Origin: an uncultured Saprospiraceae bacterium
GTDB taxonomy: Bacteria; Bacteroidota; Bacteroidia; Chitinophagales; Saprospiraceae
Reading direction: 5' to 3'
DNA length: 32,837 nucleotides
NCBI GenBank assembly: GCA_937929945.1
Contig: CALFUK010000050.1
Coordinates: 1 to 32,837 of the forward strand
A program made the position numbers and the translations under genes. Under the pieces are notes generated by a model that saw nothing but the letters and a program-made list of their open reading frames with translations, was not told the DNA's origin and made no database searches. Positions 15,019 through 24,029 of the stretch are shown here, in pieces. The first letter of the stretch is position 1; each line of letters begins with the position of its first letter.

Positions 15019-15489
15019 TTAGGAACGTATAGCTTTTAGTGCTTTTTGTTTTTCTCTGGCGTAGGCTTGAACTGATTTTGATAGTACCTCAATCAAGTCA
15101 TATGTCGTTAGAATACCTACTAATTTTCCGTCTTTCTCTATAGGGATAGCATGAAAAATATTTTCACTAAATAATTTCACGGCAATTGCAATTCTATCAT
15201 CTTCGTCTAACTTAGCCAGCCCTTTAGTCATAATATCCGCCGCTATGGTACTACGGTTTCTAAAGACCTGATATTTTGATTCAGTAGTATTATAGCATCC
15301 TTTGAAATTGATATAGTCAGCACTACTGATCATACCTACTATGGTGTTAAATTTTACTACTGGAATGTGATGCAATCTATGCTTTTTGAAAATAGCTGCA
15401 ACGGACGTCATAGGCGAATCCTCATTCACTGTAATTAGTTCTTTACTCATTATTTCTTTGACTGGTGTTTCCAAATTTATCATGATCAT
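15019..15489 (-). CDS. CBS-pair protein
   Basis: A 156-residue stand-alone Bateman module. CBS1 covers about 8-65 (PVKEIMSKELITVNEDS to GMISSADYINF) and CBS2 about 83-142 (AADIMTKGLAKLDEDD to GILTTYDLIEVLSKS), with a basic C-terminal extension (REKQKALKAIRS). Two start codons are possible, at 15489 or 15483; the box at 15528 suits either. The gene is transcribed on its own, divergently from the histidine kinase. Its ligand is unknown. Confidence 0.9.
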   Translation of the reverse strand: MIMINLETPVKEIMSKELITVNEDSPMTSVAAIFKKHRLHHIPVVKFNTIVGMISSADYINFKGCYNTTESKYQVFRNRSTIAADIMTKGLAKLDEDDRIAIAVKLFSENIFHAIPIEKDGKLVGILTTYDLIEVLSKSVQAYAREKQKALKAIRS

Positions 15490-15496
15490 GTTTTTA

Positions 15497-15539
15497 CGAA
15501 GTTATTCTTGTGGGCATCGTAATAGTATGATCAAGCTCA
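15497..15539 (-). promoter_or_regulatory. FNR-like box and -7 element of the CBS gene
   Basis: On the minus strand 15528-15539 reads TGAGCTTGATCA, which matches TGAY-N4-RTCA except for the fourth base. A -7-like TAACTTCG (one mismatch to TANNTTTG) begins at 15504, 29.5 bp from the box centre, the same spacing as at 4093, 6930 and 18335. Confidence 0.5.
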
Positions 15540-15692
15540 CTTGTAGAGATGATTATAAACAGTGATGTATTCATTGATTGTCCCTAACTACTATTAAAGC
15601 ATGAAATACTTTATAACATTTTGCGCAAGATGCTATGCTTTCTATGCTTGATTTATGATATTACCTCCTAATCAAAATGGTTCTGACTACAT

Positions 15693-16925
15693 ATGACTAA
15701 TGAAGAAAATGAGTTGATCACCAGGCTCCAATCGATAATCAATACTGCGATCGATGGTATTATAACGATAGATGAACGTGGGCACATAGAATCAATCAAT
15801 CCTTCAGCAGCTGAAAAATTCGGCTATTTACCTAAGCATGTTATTGGAGAAAACATCAAAATATTGATGCCCGAGCCTTATCATTCTGAACACGACGGCT
15901 ATTTAGCCAATTACATCTCGACAAAAGAACCCAAAATTATAGGCATCGGTCGAGAAGTATTTGGTAAGAAAAAAGATGGCTCGATCTTTCCCTTCCGATT
16001 AGCAGTAAGTGAGGTCATTCTCAATGATAAGATCATTTTTACGGGTATTATTCATGATCTCACTGATGTTAAAGAGGCAGAAGAGAAACTACTCCAGCTT
16101 AATGAAGATCTGGAAAATCAGATAGAAGCTCGAACAAATGAATTAGAATCCGCCATAAACAAATTGTTATTTACAAACAAACAATTAGATGAAAATAGAG
16201 AAGAGTTACAGGCACTGCTAAATAAAGAAAAAGAACTCAATGAGCTGAAGTCAAGATTCGTATCTACAGCATCACATGAATTCAGAACGCCTCTGAGTAC
16301 AATCCTCTCGTCGGCAAGCTTACTAGGCAAGTACAATGAAGATGCTTTACCAGCGAAGCGTGAAAAACACATACATAGGATCAAGTCTGCCGTGAATAAT
16401 CTAACTGGTATCTTGAATGACTTTCTTTCATTAAGCAAGATTGAAGAGGGTAAAATCATTCCCCAATACGAGATAGTCAATATTAGCGAATTGTTTCAGC
16501 TCGTAAAAGAAGAAATCAATGGGATATTGAAAGAAAATCAAACTATACAAGTGAATAGCTCCATTGATCACATGATCATGACTGATAAAAAGATTCTTAA
16601 AAACATACTATTCAATCTTATCTCCAATGCGATCAAATATTCAGATACAGTAATAGAATGTAGTATAAGATCGAAAGATGATCATTTATCAATTACCATT
16701 ACAGATCAAGGATGTGGAATTCCGGAGAGCGAACAGAAATTCCTTTTCGAGAGATTCTTCAGAGCCAAAAATGTAGAGAATATACAAGGTACTGGTTTAG
16801 GCCTTCATATAGTTCGGAGGTATGTAAGACTCTTATCAGGATCTATAATTTTTGAAAGTCGTGAAAATATAGGCACTACATTTACTGTGATTATTCCATT
16901 AGATGAACCATCTTTATCAAGATAG
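15693..16925 (+). CDS. PAS-domain sensor histidine kinase, FixL-like
   Basis: The 410-residue soluble kinase has a PAS domain (about 12-130), a coiled coil (130-185), a HisKA domain with phospho-acceptor H195 in SHEFRTP, and an HATPase domain to about 405 with NLISNAIKYS, DQGCGIP and GTGLGLHIV. The PAS domain strongly follows the FixL heme domain: LMPEPYHSEHDGY, IIGIGREV, KKDGSIFPFRL. FixL binds heme through a histidine six residues before that arginine; here the position is K81. Heme binding in the FixL way is therefore unlikely, although another ligand or cofactor is possible. With no membrane segment it senses a cytoplasmic signal. It stands 68 bases before the response regulator and is its likely partner. 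I see no FNR-like box in front of it. Confidence 0.92.
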   Translation: MTNEENELITRLQSIINTAIDGIITIDERGHIESINPSAAEKFGYLPKHVIGENIKILMPEPYHSEHDGYLANYISTKEPKIIGIGREVFGKKKDGSIFPFRLAVSEVILNDKIIFTGIIHDLTDVKEAEEKLLQLNEDLENQIEARTNELESAINKLLFTNKQLDENREELQALLNKEKELNELKSRFVSTASHEFRTPLSTILSSASLLGKYNEDALPAKREKHIHRIKSAVNNLTGILNDFLSLSKIEEGKIIPQYEIVNISELFQLVKEEINGILKENQTIQVNSSIDHMIMTDKKILKNILFNLISNAIKYSDTVIECSIRSKDDHLSITITDQGCGIPESEQKFLFERFFRAKNVENIQGTGLGLHIVRRYVRLLSGSIIFESRENIGTTFTVIIPLDEPSLSR

Positions 16926-16993
16926 CCATTTTTTTCAAGGTATCATTACTCAATTATGTTATATGAGCTCCATCAAGCCTAAAAATAAAATAC

Positions 16994-18055
16994 ATGAATA
17001 AAAAGATCATCGTCATCGAAGATAATTATGAAGTTAGAGATAATCTTTGTGAAATATTAGAATTAGCTGAATACGATGTTGTTTCCGCAGAGAATGGTAA
17101 AATAGGCATAGAAATGATTCGCCGCAGTGCTCCAGACTTAATCTTATGTGATGTGATGATGCCTGTATTAGATGGGTATGGTGTGCTTAAAATATTAAAT
17201 AGGGATCCGCAGGTTAATCATATCCCTTTCATATTCCTTACGGCGAAATCAGAGAAACCGGATCAACGTAAAGGCATGGGTCTTGGAGCTACAGACTATA
17301 TTACTAAGCCATTTGACGACGTAGAATTGTTAGAAGCTATAGAGATAAGACTAAAAAAAGCAGCTGACATCAAAAATTCCTTTGATAAAGCCCCTCAAAG
17401 ATTGAATGAGTTTTTCTCTGATGTAAAAGCACAAAAAGATATATTGCTATTGACAGATGACAGGGAGATAAGAAGATATAAGGCTAAAGATGTCATTTAT
17501 GAATTCGCCGAAATTCCAAGATGGCTTTATTATCTAACTGAAGGACAGGTTAAATTATATCAGTCAAATGATATGGGTAAAGAATTAATTACCCAAGTGA
17601 TTAAGCAAGGTGAATTCTTTGGATTCAATGATCTTATTGAAGATAAAGCTTACCAGATGTCCGCCGCTGCATTGAAAGATTCAGACATAACACTCATTCC
17701 TAAAGCTGACTTCATGGCTATGCTTTACAGTAATAGGGACTTCAGTATCCAATTTATAAAGATGATCTCTAACAAAGCAGTTCAATCAGAGAAGCAAATG
17801 ATTGAAATGGCATACAATTCAGTTAGAAAAAAAGTTGCAAATGCACTTATATCGTTTGCTATTCAGTCTACTCTCTCCGAAAATGAAAAGATATTTATAA
17901 GTCAATCCCGTGAAGATTTAGCAGCCAAAGCAGGAACTGCTAAAGAAACATTGATCAGAACACTATCTGACTTCAAAGATGAAAACCTTATTAAGATAAA
18001 AGCAAGACAAATTATCATCAATAACATTCAAGATCTAAAAGACCTCATTGGCTGA
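16994..18055 (+). CDS. Response regulator fused to a CRP/FNR-type module
   Basis: The 353-residue protein joins a receiver domain (1-120; D53 phospho-acceptor in LCDVMMP, T83, K105) to a cyclic-nucleotide-binding-like beta-roll (about 150-260) and a CRP-type helix-turn-helix (about 303-350, SREDLAAKAGTAKETLIRTL). The recognition helix keeps E318 and R322 in the FNR pattern E-x-x-x-R. The CRP arginine before the glutamate is replaced by lysine, which favours a TGA-type half-site. There is no N-terminal cysteine cluster, so it cannot hold an FNR iron-sulfur centre; phosphorylation by the upstream kinase is the likely switch. It is the natural candidate to bind the TGAY-N4-RTCA boxes of the island. 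It is convergent with the small gene at 18059, with three bases between the stops. Confidence 0.93.
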   Translation: MNKKIIVIEDNYEVRDNLCEILELAEYDVVSAENGKIGIEMIRRSAPDLILCDVMMPVLDGYGVLKILNRDPQVNHIPFIFLTAKSEKPDQRKGMGLGATDYITKPFDDVELLEAIEIRLKKAADIKNSFDKAPQRLNEFFSDVKAQKDILLLTDDREIRRYKAKDVIYEFAEIPRWLYYLTEGQVKLYQSNDMGKELITQVIKQGEFFGFNDLIEDKAYQMSAAALKDSDITLIPKADFMAMLYSNRDFSIQFIKMISNKAVQSEKQMIEMAYNSVRKKVANALISFAIQSTLSENEKIFISQSREDLAAKAGTAKETLIRTLSDFKDENLIKIKARQIIINNIQDLKDLIG

Positions 18056-18058
18056 TGA

Positions 18059-18289
18059 TTAGGCAGCATTGGATCTACTCAACGTAACATTTAGATTCAA
18101 TTGTTTTCTTCTATATTTGGTCTTCTTCTTTCCATTTTTGAATGAAACGCCAGTCAGTGCTGATAAGAATACGGGTACAGCTACCACTGCAAAAGCTGGA
18201 TGTCCTAAGAAAAATGAAGCCAAGACAATGGCCATCATAAAGTAAAATCTCCAAATAACGGTTTCGAATGATGCACTTGTAATTTTCAT
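18059..18289 (-). CDS. Small membrane protein of the stress island
   Basis: Starting at the ATG at 18287-18289 (MKITSASFETVIWRFY), the product has 76 residues; an in-frame ATG at 18313 would add eight. That upstream ATG overlaps the predicted -7 element, so I prefer the shorter form. Residues 17-54 are hydrophobic and form one or two helices (MMAIVLASFFLGHPAFAVVA and VPVFLSALTGVSF). The tail is strongly basic. I recall similar small proteins beside FNR-type regulators in Flavobacteriia, without a known role. Two FNR-like boxes lie upstream. Confidence 0.7.
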   Translation of the reverse strand: MKITSASFETVIWRFYFMMAIVLASFFLGHPAFAVVAVPVFLSALTGVSFKNGKKKTKYRRKQLNLNVTLSRSNAA

Positions 18290-18303
18290 AATTAATCTTT
18301 TTG

Positions 18304-18368
18304 TAAAGATCAACCACCGAATTCTTTAGAGATATGATCTTAATCACCACAGATTATGATCTTGCTCA
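18304..18368 (-). promoter_or_regulatory. Two FNR-like boxes 22 bp apart
   Basis: TGATCTTAATCA (18335-18346) is a full match. TGATCTTGCTCA (18357-18368) deviates in the right half. Their centres are 22 bp apart, two helical turns. On the minus strand GATCTTTA begins at 18311, 29.5 and 51.5 bp from the two centres, the two distances seen at the other promoters. Confidence 0.6.
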
Positions 18369-18824
18369 TTAATGCTTCTGTGCATTATTTTGATTTGTTA
18401 GTTCAATAAAGGAATGCCTTGTCTGACAAACAACCTACCCCACATACCCAATACTAGCATTGCACACTCTTGGTCTTCAGCAGCACAAATCATCCCAGAC
18501 TCAAAAGTATTCCATAAAGAAGGTTGTATAAACTGTTTATTTCAAAGAAATAATAAACAGCAGTAGCCTCGATTAGGTAAACAGGTCAACATCCGCTCCG
18601 TCCGCCCACTTCCCATCGGTCTACAGCCCTTCCAGCCCAGCAGCATTCGTCAGTCAGTGACTGCCGATAGCTAAAGATGTAGCAGTGACGACAGTAGTGC
18701 ATTGATAGCAGGCATCAAATCTTAAAGTCTCAGACTTAGGGTTCACGCTATTGTATATGACTAGCAAGAATAGTATCTTTCCAATCCCCCTTTAGCACTT
18801 AACACCTTAATGTCCTAATCAGCT
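18369..18824. other. Non-coding stretch before the anchor-B gene
   Basis: No gene seen. CTGTTTATT (18533) and AATAAACAG (18552) form an AT-rich hairpin. The remainder is more GC-rich than the stress island and ends with the promoter-like sequence at 18750-18781. Confidence 0.4.
18750..18781 (+). promoter_or_regulatory. Possible Bacteroidota-type promoter
   Basis: ATTG (18750-18753) and TATCTTTC (18774-18781) are 20 bases apart, close to the TTTG and TANNTTTG of the Bacteroidota major sigma factor, with one mismatch each. The gene starts at 18825. Confidence 0.35.
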
Positions 18825-20207
18825 ATGACGAATCCTCGCCTACTAATATTATTCGCCGCCTGCTTTTTTTCATGGTCAGCTCTCGCCCAGCAATCCCTTA
18901 ACACCAATCTAGTAGCCACATTCACCGATCCGACGCCAGCAGCCAATAACAGATACAATGATGTCTGGGGCTATGTAGACGCCCAGGGCAGGGAGTATGC
19001 CATATTCGGCACGAGAGTCAGCAGTCTCTTCGTAGACATCACGAATCCTGCAAATCCCACCCTAGTGACTGAGATCACAAATGGCTCTAGCACCACTTGG
19101 AGAGACTATAAGACCTATAAAAACTACGCCTACAGCATCTGCGACTCCTGCAATGAAGGGATGTATGTCTACGACCTGAGCAATCTTCCAAGCAGCGTAT
19201 CCGTAGTGAGGACCATCAAGACAGAATTTGTCAGATCTCATAACATCTACATAGATGAAGCCGAGGGCAGACTGTATGTCGTAGGTGTCCCTAATTCTAA
19301 ACCTAATCCTTCTGGATCAGGGTCTCTGCCCTACTCCGTGGACTTGGTGGTCTACGACATTGCTGCTGATCCAGCTAATCCCAGATTAATCGCCGAAATC
19401 GATTTTGACAAGATTATAGATCCGTCATCCACGAGTGATTTTTTCTACATTCATGATCTATATGTGCAGCATAATATCATTTATGCTTCTCACGGCTATA
19501 CCGGCTACTTCATTTGGGATGCTAATAATCTCAACAACATCTCACTGATAGCTGATGCTGACTATGGTGGCTATAACCACAGCAGCTGGATCAGCGAATG
19601 CGGAGGATATGCCTACGTGGCAGAAGAAGTGCCCACGGGCTTACCACTGCAAGTCGTCGACTTAGAGAGATTGCGAAATGGACAGAGCAGTAATATCGCA
19701 CAGGTACAGGATAATCTCGAAACCGTGCCACCATCGGAGACCCAATCAACTGTTCACAATCCCTACGTAAAAGGAGATCTGCTCTATATCTCTTACTATG
19801 AAGATGGACTAAAGGTATATGACATCCGCAATCCCGCAAATCCAGTACTCCATGCCTACTATGACACATACAGCGACAATAATAACAGCTACTCTGGCTA
19901 TGCTGGAGCCTGGGGCACTTACCCCTTCCTGCCATCTGGCAATATATTAATCAGCGACATTACCTACGGCCTTTCCATTGTGACGGTAGAGGACTTCGAC
20001 TGCGATGGATTTAATCATGTACTCTTCAATGAGACGCAAAGCCAAAATGAACGATACGCTAGCAAGGTAGCGACTTACAATAATGCAAGCATCAGTGCTA
20101 ATGTGAGCTCAAAGTACACTGCTCAAAAATGCATCGAGCTCAATCCAAACTTCGAAGTCAAGCTAGGAGCACAGGTCCTATTTACGATTGAGTCTTGCGG
20201 AAATTAA
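18825..20207 (+). CDS. Choice-of-anchor B family surface protein
   Basis: The 460-residue product has a signal peptide (LLILFAACFFSWSALAQQ). About 370 residues of LVIVD-type beta-propeller repeats follow: DVWGYVDAQGREYAIFGT, FVDITNPANPTLV, VYDLSNLP, WDANNLN, KVYDIRNPANPVLHAYYDT. This is the choice-of-anchor B family. The last 60 residues (ASKVATYNNASISANV, CIELNPNFEVKLGAQVLFTIESC) resemble the short 3-coathanger stack module found at the ends of Bacteroidota surface proteins. The protein is probably exported and surface-bound; its ligand is unknown. Codon use is richer in GC than in the stress island. It is convergent with the helicase gene, with two bases between stops. Confidence 0.85.
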   Translation: MTNPRLLILFAACFFSWSALAQQSLNTNLVATFTDPTPAANNRYNDVWGYVDAQGREYAIFGTRVSSLFVDITNPANPTLVTEITNGSSTTWRDYKTYKNYAYSICDSCNEGMYVYDLSNLPSSVSVVRTIKTEFVRSHNIYIDEAEGRLYVVGVPNSKPNPSGSGSLPYSVDLVVYDIAADPANPRLIAEIDFDKIIDPSSTSDFFYIHDLYVQHNIIYASHGYTGYFIWDANNLNNISLIADADYGGYNHSSWISECGGYAYVAEEVPTGLPLQVVDLERLRNGQSSNIAQVQDNLETVPPSETQSTVHNPYVKGDLLYISYYEDGLKVYDIRNPANPVLHAYYDTYSDNNNSYSGYAGAWGTYPFLPSGNILISDITYGLSIVTVEDFDCDGFNHVLFNETQSQNERYASKVATYNNASISANVSSKYTAQKCIELNPNFEVKLGAQVLFTIESCGN

Positions 20208-20209
20208 GA

Positions 20210-23200
20210 TCAGCTGACCCCTGTGATCATCTTATCCTCAACTTGGCTGAGCTCCATCCGATGATACGAGTGGATGAGCTTTTTGTATAGTTCATTTTGT
20301 TCCATCAGATTTTGATTCCCCGTCAGGATGAGCTGCTCTTTTGCTCGGGTCAGGGCTACATTCAGCTTTCGATCATTGCCAAATTCATCCAGCATAGAGA
20401 GACTGTTCAGCTGGATCGCGTGGTTCAGACTGAAAGACATGATGATGATATCACGGGCTCCTCCCTGATAGCGCTCCACCGTATCGATGCTGATATCTTC
20501 TAAGTCGATCTTGTCCTGACTGAGCTTGGCTCGGATGTTAGCTATCTGAGCACGATATGGCGTGATGATTCCGATGGACTGCTCGACATCATTGAGCTTC
20601 ATCAGAGCCTGTAGATTTCTGATGAGCAGGCTGACGATGCGAGCTTCATCAGCATTCGTCTTGAAGCTAAGGTCCTCCTCACTGATCGATGAGGGTACGT
20701 AGATCAATCTTTCTGCAGCAAGTACTCGCTGCAGTGGTCCTGCACTCTGCCATAATCTATCCTGATGCAGTCTGGACAGCTTAGAGAGATAGCTGAGCTG
20801 ACCTCCATAGAAGTGCTCATTGGGGAAGGCCATGATGTCCTTATGCATGCGCCCCTGCACGCTGAGCTGCCCGATGGACCAGTCCCAGCCATTAGCTTCG
20901 CACCTCAGGTAGAGCCGCTGAAAGAGGGAGTTACCCATGTTATGCAGGCCCAGCTCTCTTAGTGACTCATCCTTCACTTCGCTTTCTTCTTTATCCTGCT
21001 GTACTACGGCTGGTAGCTGGATGTGATCCCCGATCAGGATCACCTTATTGAATCGTGACAGGATACCCAGCACTAATGGCTCCAGTAGCTGAGATGCCTC
21101 GTCGATGATGATGCGGTCAAACTTCTTCAGCGAAAACAATTCTGGCTTGCCCATCACAGAGGCGACTGTCCCGACAAAGATCCGCTTCTCCTGTATGTGA
21201 TCGACCAGCTGTCGTCTGGACTGGGATAACTCGGAGATATGTATGAGCAGATTATCCTTATAGTCTGGGTGTGTGCCATACCGAGAGCCGATGCGCATGA
21301 ATTTCTCTTTGTAGTGGGGATTGATAGCGCAGATGGCATCACAGATCTCATCGACTGCTTTATTCGTATAGGCCAGCAAGAGTATATTTTCCTCTGTATT
21401 CTGATAAAGATGCTTGACGACGTGCCTCACGATGAAGCTGGTCTTACCAGTGCCTGGCGGGCCCCACAGCAGGTAGTAGTCCTTAGCGGAAATGATCTCA
21501 TCAAATATCTCTTGCTGCTCCTCGGTGAATTCATCGATCAGGGGCAGGTCTTGAGTAGCATAGGATTCTGGTGGTATGCGACTCAGCCAGATGTCCTTCG
21601 TCCGCTGCGTGGACTTCATGAATTCGAACAGGCTGCGATACATGGCGTTGAATCCATTATCTAAGCGATCGTGCTCGATGTGCCAGTATTTATTATTTCT
21701 GAAGATATCATGGTTGTGCTGTCGCGATCTCAGCCGCACTAAAACGTCTGTCTCATTGAGTTCCAGAATCGTCCCTTTGAGCACCTGACTGTGGAGTGCC
21801 GCACCCTGGCTGCTCTGATCATCAGGATAGAGCACCGATATATCTCCCACCCTGAAGTTAGAGAGCTCTGCTGTTCGATCGGATTTTTCAAATCGCAGCA
21901 CGGGTATGTCGTCTTCGCTTTCATTTTTGATGAGCTCCAGGTGATTCAGGATGGTGAAGGCTTCGATCTTCTCATCTATGGTATTAAGCCAGATAGAAGC
22001 CAGGCCATTCAGTCGCTCACTGTCTCTGGAGCCGATCTTAGATAGTCGCTGCTCGCGGGCGATGAAGGAGGTAAAATGCTTAAAGTAAGAGCGCTCTACT
22101 TCATCCAAACTATCATAGAGTTTTTCAAAATTCTCAATGTCTTGTTTTGCGAAGCCCTTCAGCTTGGGGAATTGCTTAGTCTTGAGACTCGAGAAGAGAT
22201 CATCCTTAGTCACCAGGCCTTCCAGCATGTATTGCCCCATGACGATCTCATTGCGCACCTTGATGGCTTCTTTTTGCTGGTAGCCGATCTTAGGCGCGTA
22301 CCTCAGGCTGGTATCATCGACACCTGAGTAGAGGATATAGTTATTCACGCGCAGCTCTCTGCTCAGAGAGGAGTGGATCAGAAGATCGTACAGCAGTGTC
22401 TGGTGGTAGTGGCTGCTGTTGAGTCCATACTTATTAGCTCGGTAGGGTTTACCACTTTTTAATTCTACGATGGAGGCTTTCTTCTCTCGCTGCTGATAGT
22501 GTAATAGGTCTAATCGTCCCTGGATACCATACTGAGGCGAGTAGAACGCTGGCTCGATGTAGATGTGTTCTTTCGTCAGGTTATTCTGTGCGAATTCGAC
22601 TTGGATTGTCTTTTTGATGTTATTAAAGTGTCCCTCCAGTGTATCTAAGAGCTCTAAGATCATCCTGTCATCCATCAGTGAGAAGGCTAAGGGATTTACA
22701 GTGAATATTTGCTTCTTGATGTCTTGGTAGCTGATGTCATGATTATGTATGATCTCGTCCAAAATGAAGTTGGCGACATTCCCCTTCATGATCGCAGCAT
22801 TAGCATAGACCGTGATGAATCGCTTGATGATGGCATCTCGACTCTCACTACCATAGTGCTGAAAGCAATTGGACACAGTAGTCACATCCACCAGGTAAGA
22901 AGGCTCGATCACAAAGATGGAAGGGATCATTTGCTTGGATTCGTCTATTTTAATACCATGCAGGTACATCGCTATCGGGAGCATCTCTTGCTCGATCAGC
23001 ATCTTGATACCTGCAGAGTAGATCTCATTTTCCTCTATGACATCCCAAAGGACCACAGACTCGGTGAATGGAGGCAGGCTGCTGATGACCTGCATGGTCT
23101 TCTGATCAGCATCTATGGATAGCACGAGCACCTCTACGGCTTGGATGTAGGTATATTCTTGATTCTTTCTGCGCCATCCATAGGCATCGTAGTATTGCTT

Positions 23201-23557
23201 CTTAGCTGCCTGATCTATGGAAATGGCGAATAAAGAATGAATGGTCAAAATGACGGTACTCAGATAGAATTTTAAATCTGCGACTTGATCCTCCGCCTCA
23301 GACGCTTGATCCTGAATCGATCTTCTATAGGCATGCAGGTTATAGATCAACAGCTTGCTCAGCTTGTATTTATTGGATATGTAGGCGATCTTGGTAAAGA
23401 GAGAGGTCAGATGAATCCGCTCACGCTTCGTGATTTCATCAAACATAAAGACCAGAAGCTTATACAATTGAGAGATTTTCTCCGCCTCTGTGAGCTCTGC
23501 TGCAGACAGCTGATCTACCTTATGCAGCATATAATGACCAAAGGATTTGCTTAACAT
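20210..23557 (-). CDS. PD-(D/E)XK nuclease and superfamily 1 helicase
   Basis: The product has 1115 residues. Residues 330-400 form a RecB/Cas4-like nuclease with D350 (GRLD), E365-L-K367 (VELKSGK) and Q386-x3-Y390. Residues 675-1100 form an SF1 helicase of the Dna2/Upf1 type: Walker A GPPGTGKT (699-706), DEAS (819-822), GDHIQLP (843-849), TPYRAQI, then VERYQGGARDIIIMS and NVALTRAKEQL. The N-terminal 320 residues are not recognised. Dna2-type enzymes cut and unwind DNA flaps and ends in replication or repair. The fusion is also found in some defence loci, but no defence partner is present here, so DNA repair is the simpler reading. It is transcribed alone. Confidence 0.9.
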   Translation of the reverse strand: MLSKSFGHYMLHKVDQLSAAELTEAEKISQLYKLLVFMFDEITKRERIHLTSLFTKIAYISNKYKLSKLLIYNLHAYRRSIQDQASEAEDQVADLKFYLSTVILTIHSLFAISIDQAAKKQYYDAYGWRRKNQEYTYIQAVEVLVLSIDADQKTMQVISSLPPFTESVVLWDVIEENEIYSAGIKMLIEQEMLPIAMYLHGIKIDESKQMIPSIFVIEPSYLVDVTTVSNCFQHYGSESRDAIIKRFITVYANAAIMKGNVANFILDEIIHNHDISYQDIKKQIFTVNPLAFSLMDDRMILELLDTLEGHFNNIKKTIQVEFAQNNLTKEHIYIEPAFYSPQYGIQGRLDLLHYQQREKKASIVELKSGKPYRANKYGLNSSHYHQTLLYDLLIHSSLSRELRVNNYILYSGVDDTSLRYAPKIGYQQKEAIKVRNEIVMGQYMLEGLVTKDDLFSSLKTKQFPKLKGFAKQDIENFEKLYDSLDEVERSYFKHFTSFIAREQRLSKIGSRDSERLNGLASIWLNTIDEKIEAFTILNHLELIKNESEDDIPVLRFEKSDRTAELSNFRVGDISVLYPDDQSSQGAALHSQVLKGTILELNETDVLVRLRSRQHNHDIFRNNKYWHIEHDRLDNGFNAMYRSLFEFMKSTQRTKDIWLSRIPPESYATQDLPLIDEFTEEQQEIFDEIISAKDYYLLWGPPGTGKTSFIVRHVVKHLYQNTEENILLLAYTNKAVDEICDAICAINPHYKEKFMRIGSRYGTHPDYKDNLLIHISELSQSRRQLVDHIQEKRIFVGTVASVMGKPELFSLKKFDRIIIDEASQLLEPLVLGILSRFNKVILIGDHIQLPAVVQQDKEESEVKDESLRELGLHNMGNSLFQRLYLRCEANGWDWSIGQLSVQGRMHKDIMAFPNEHFYGGQLSYLSKLSRLHQDRLWQSAGPLQRVLAAERLIYVPSSISEEDLSFKTNADEARIVSLLIRNLQALMKLNDVEQSIGIITPYRAQIANIRAKLSQDKIDLEDISIDTVERYQGGARDIIIMSFSLNHAIQLNSLSMLDEFGNDRKLNVALTRAKEQLILTGNQNLMEQNELYKKLIHSYHRMELSQVEDKMITGVS

Positions 23558-24029
23558 ACGTACTTTGAGTGCTTCAATCTATAGATTCTGACCAAGTTAC
23601 TACTTCCTGCCACAATCTCAATTAATGAGTCTATGACTATAGTACAAAAATTAAAATTTCAATCTAACTATTTGACATTCAATACTTTAGATGGCCCATT
23701 CATGTAAACAGTCAGGTATTAGGATGAAAATGTAAAGCCGTGAGCACGTTTGATCATAATATGCTGCCTCTTGCAGGTGAAAAAAATGTTAAAAAAAAGG
23801 CATTTTCAGAAATTTTATCTTTTTAAGCTGCGTTTAGGGCAATATATACCTCTTAAACCTCTGTATATTCATTCTGCTTGAAACGAAAATCAGCTTTCAT
23901 TATTTGAAGTGAAAAGTCTATCACCCACTACAAGATTTGATTTACAAATTCTTTACCGGTTTTGGCCCATTGACATGATGTGAAAGTCTTCATTTTGATA
24001 ACTAATTATTTAATAAAACTATTAAACAA
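23558..24029. other. Divergent intergenic region
   Basis: No gene seen. It lies between the start of the helicase gene and the start of the DUF937 gene and must hold both promoters. I find no convincing TTTG/TANNTTTG pair with correct spacing. The sequence is AT-rich, with poly-A at 23782-23800. Confidence 0.4.

Noticed and set aside
16964-16975. TGAGCTCCATCA as FNR-like box of the response regulator
   Set aside because: One mismatch, and it lies only about 24 bp from the start codon, with no -7 element downstream.
20297-23554. Several plus-strand open frames of 60-140 codons inside the helicase gene
   Set aside because: They are antisense to a well-supported coding sequence and show no recognisable protein features.
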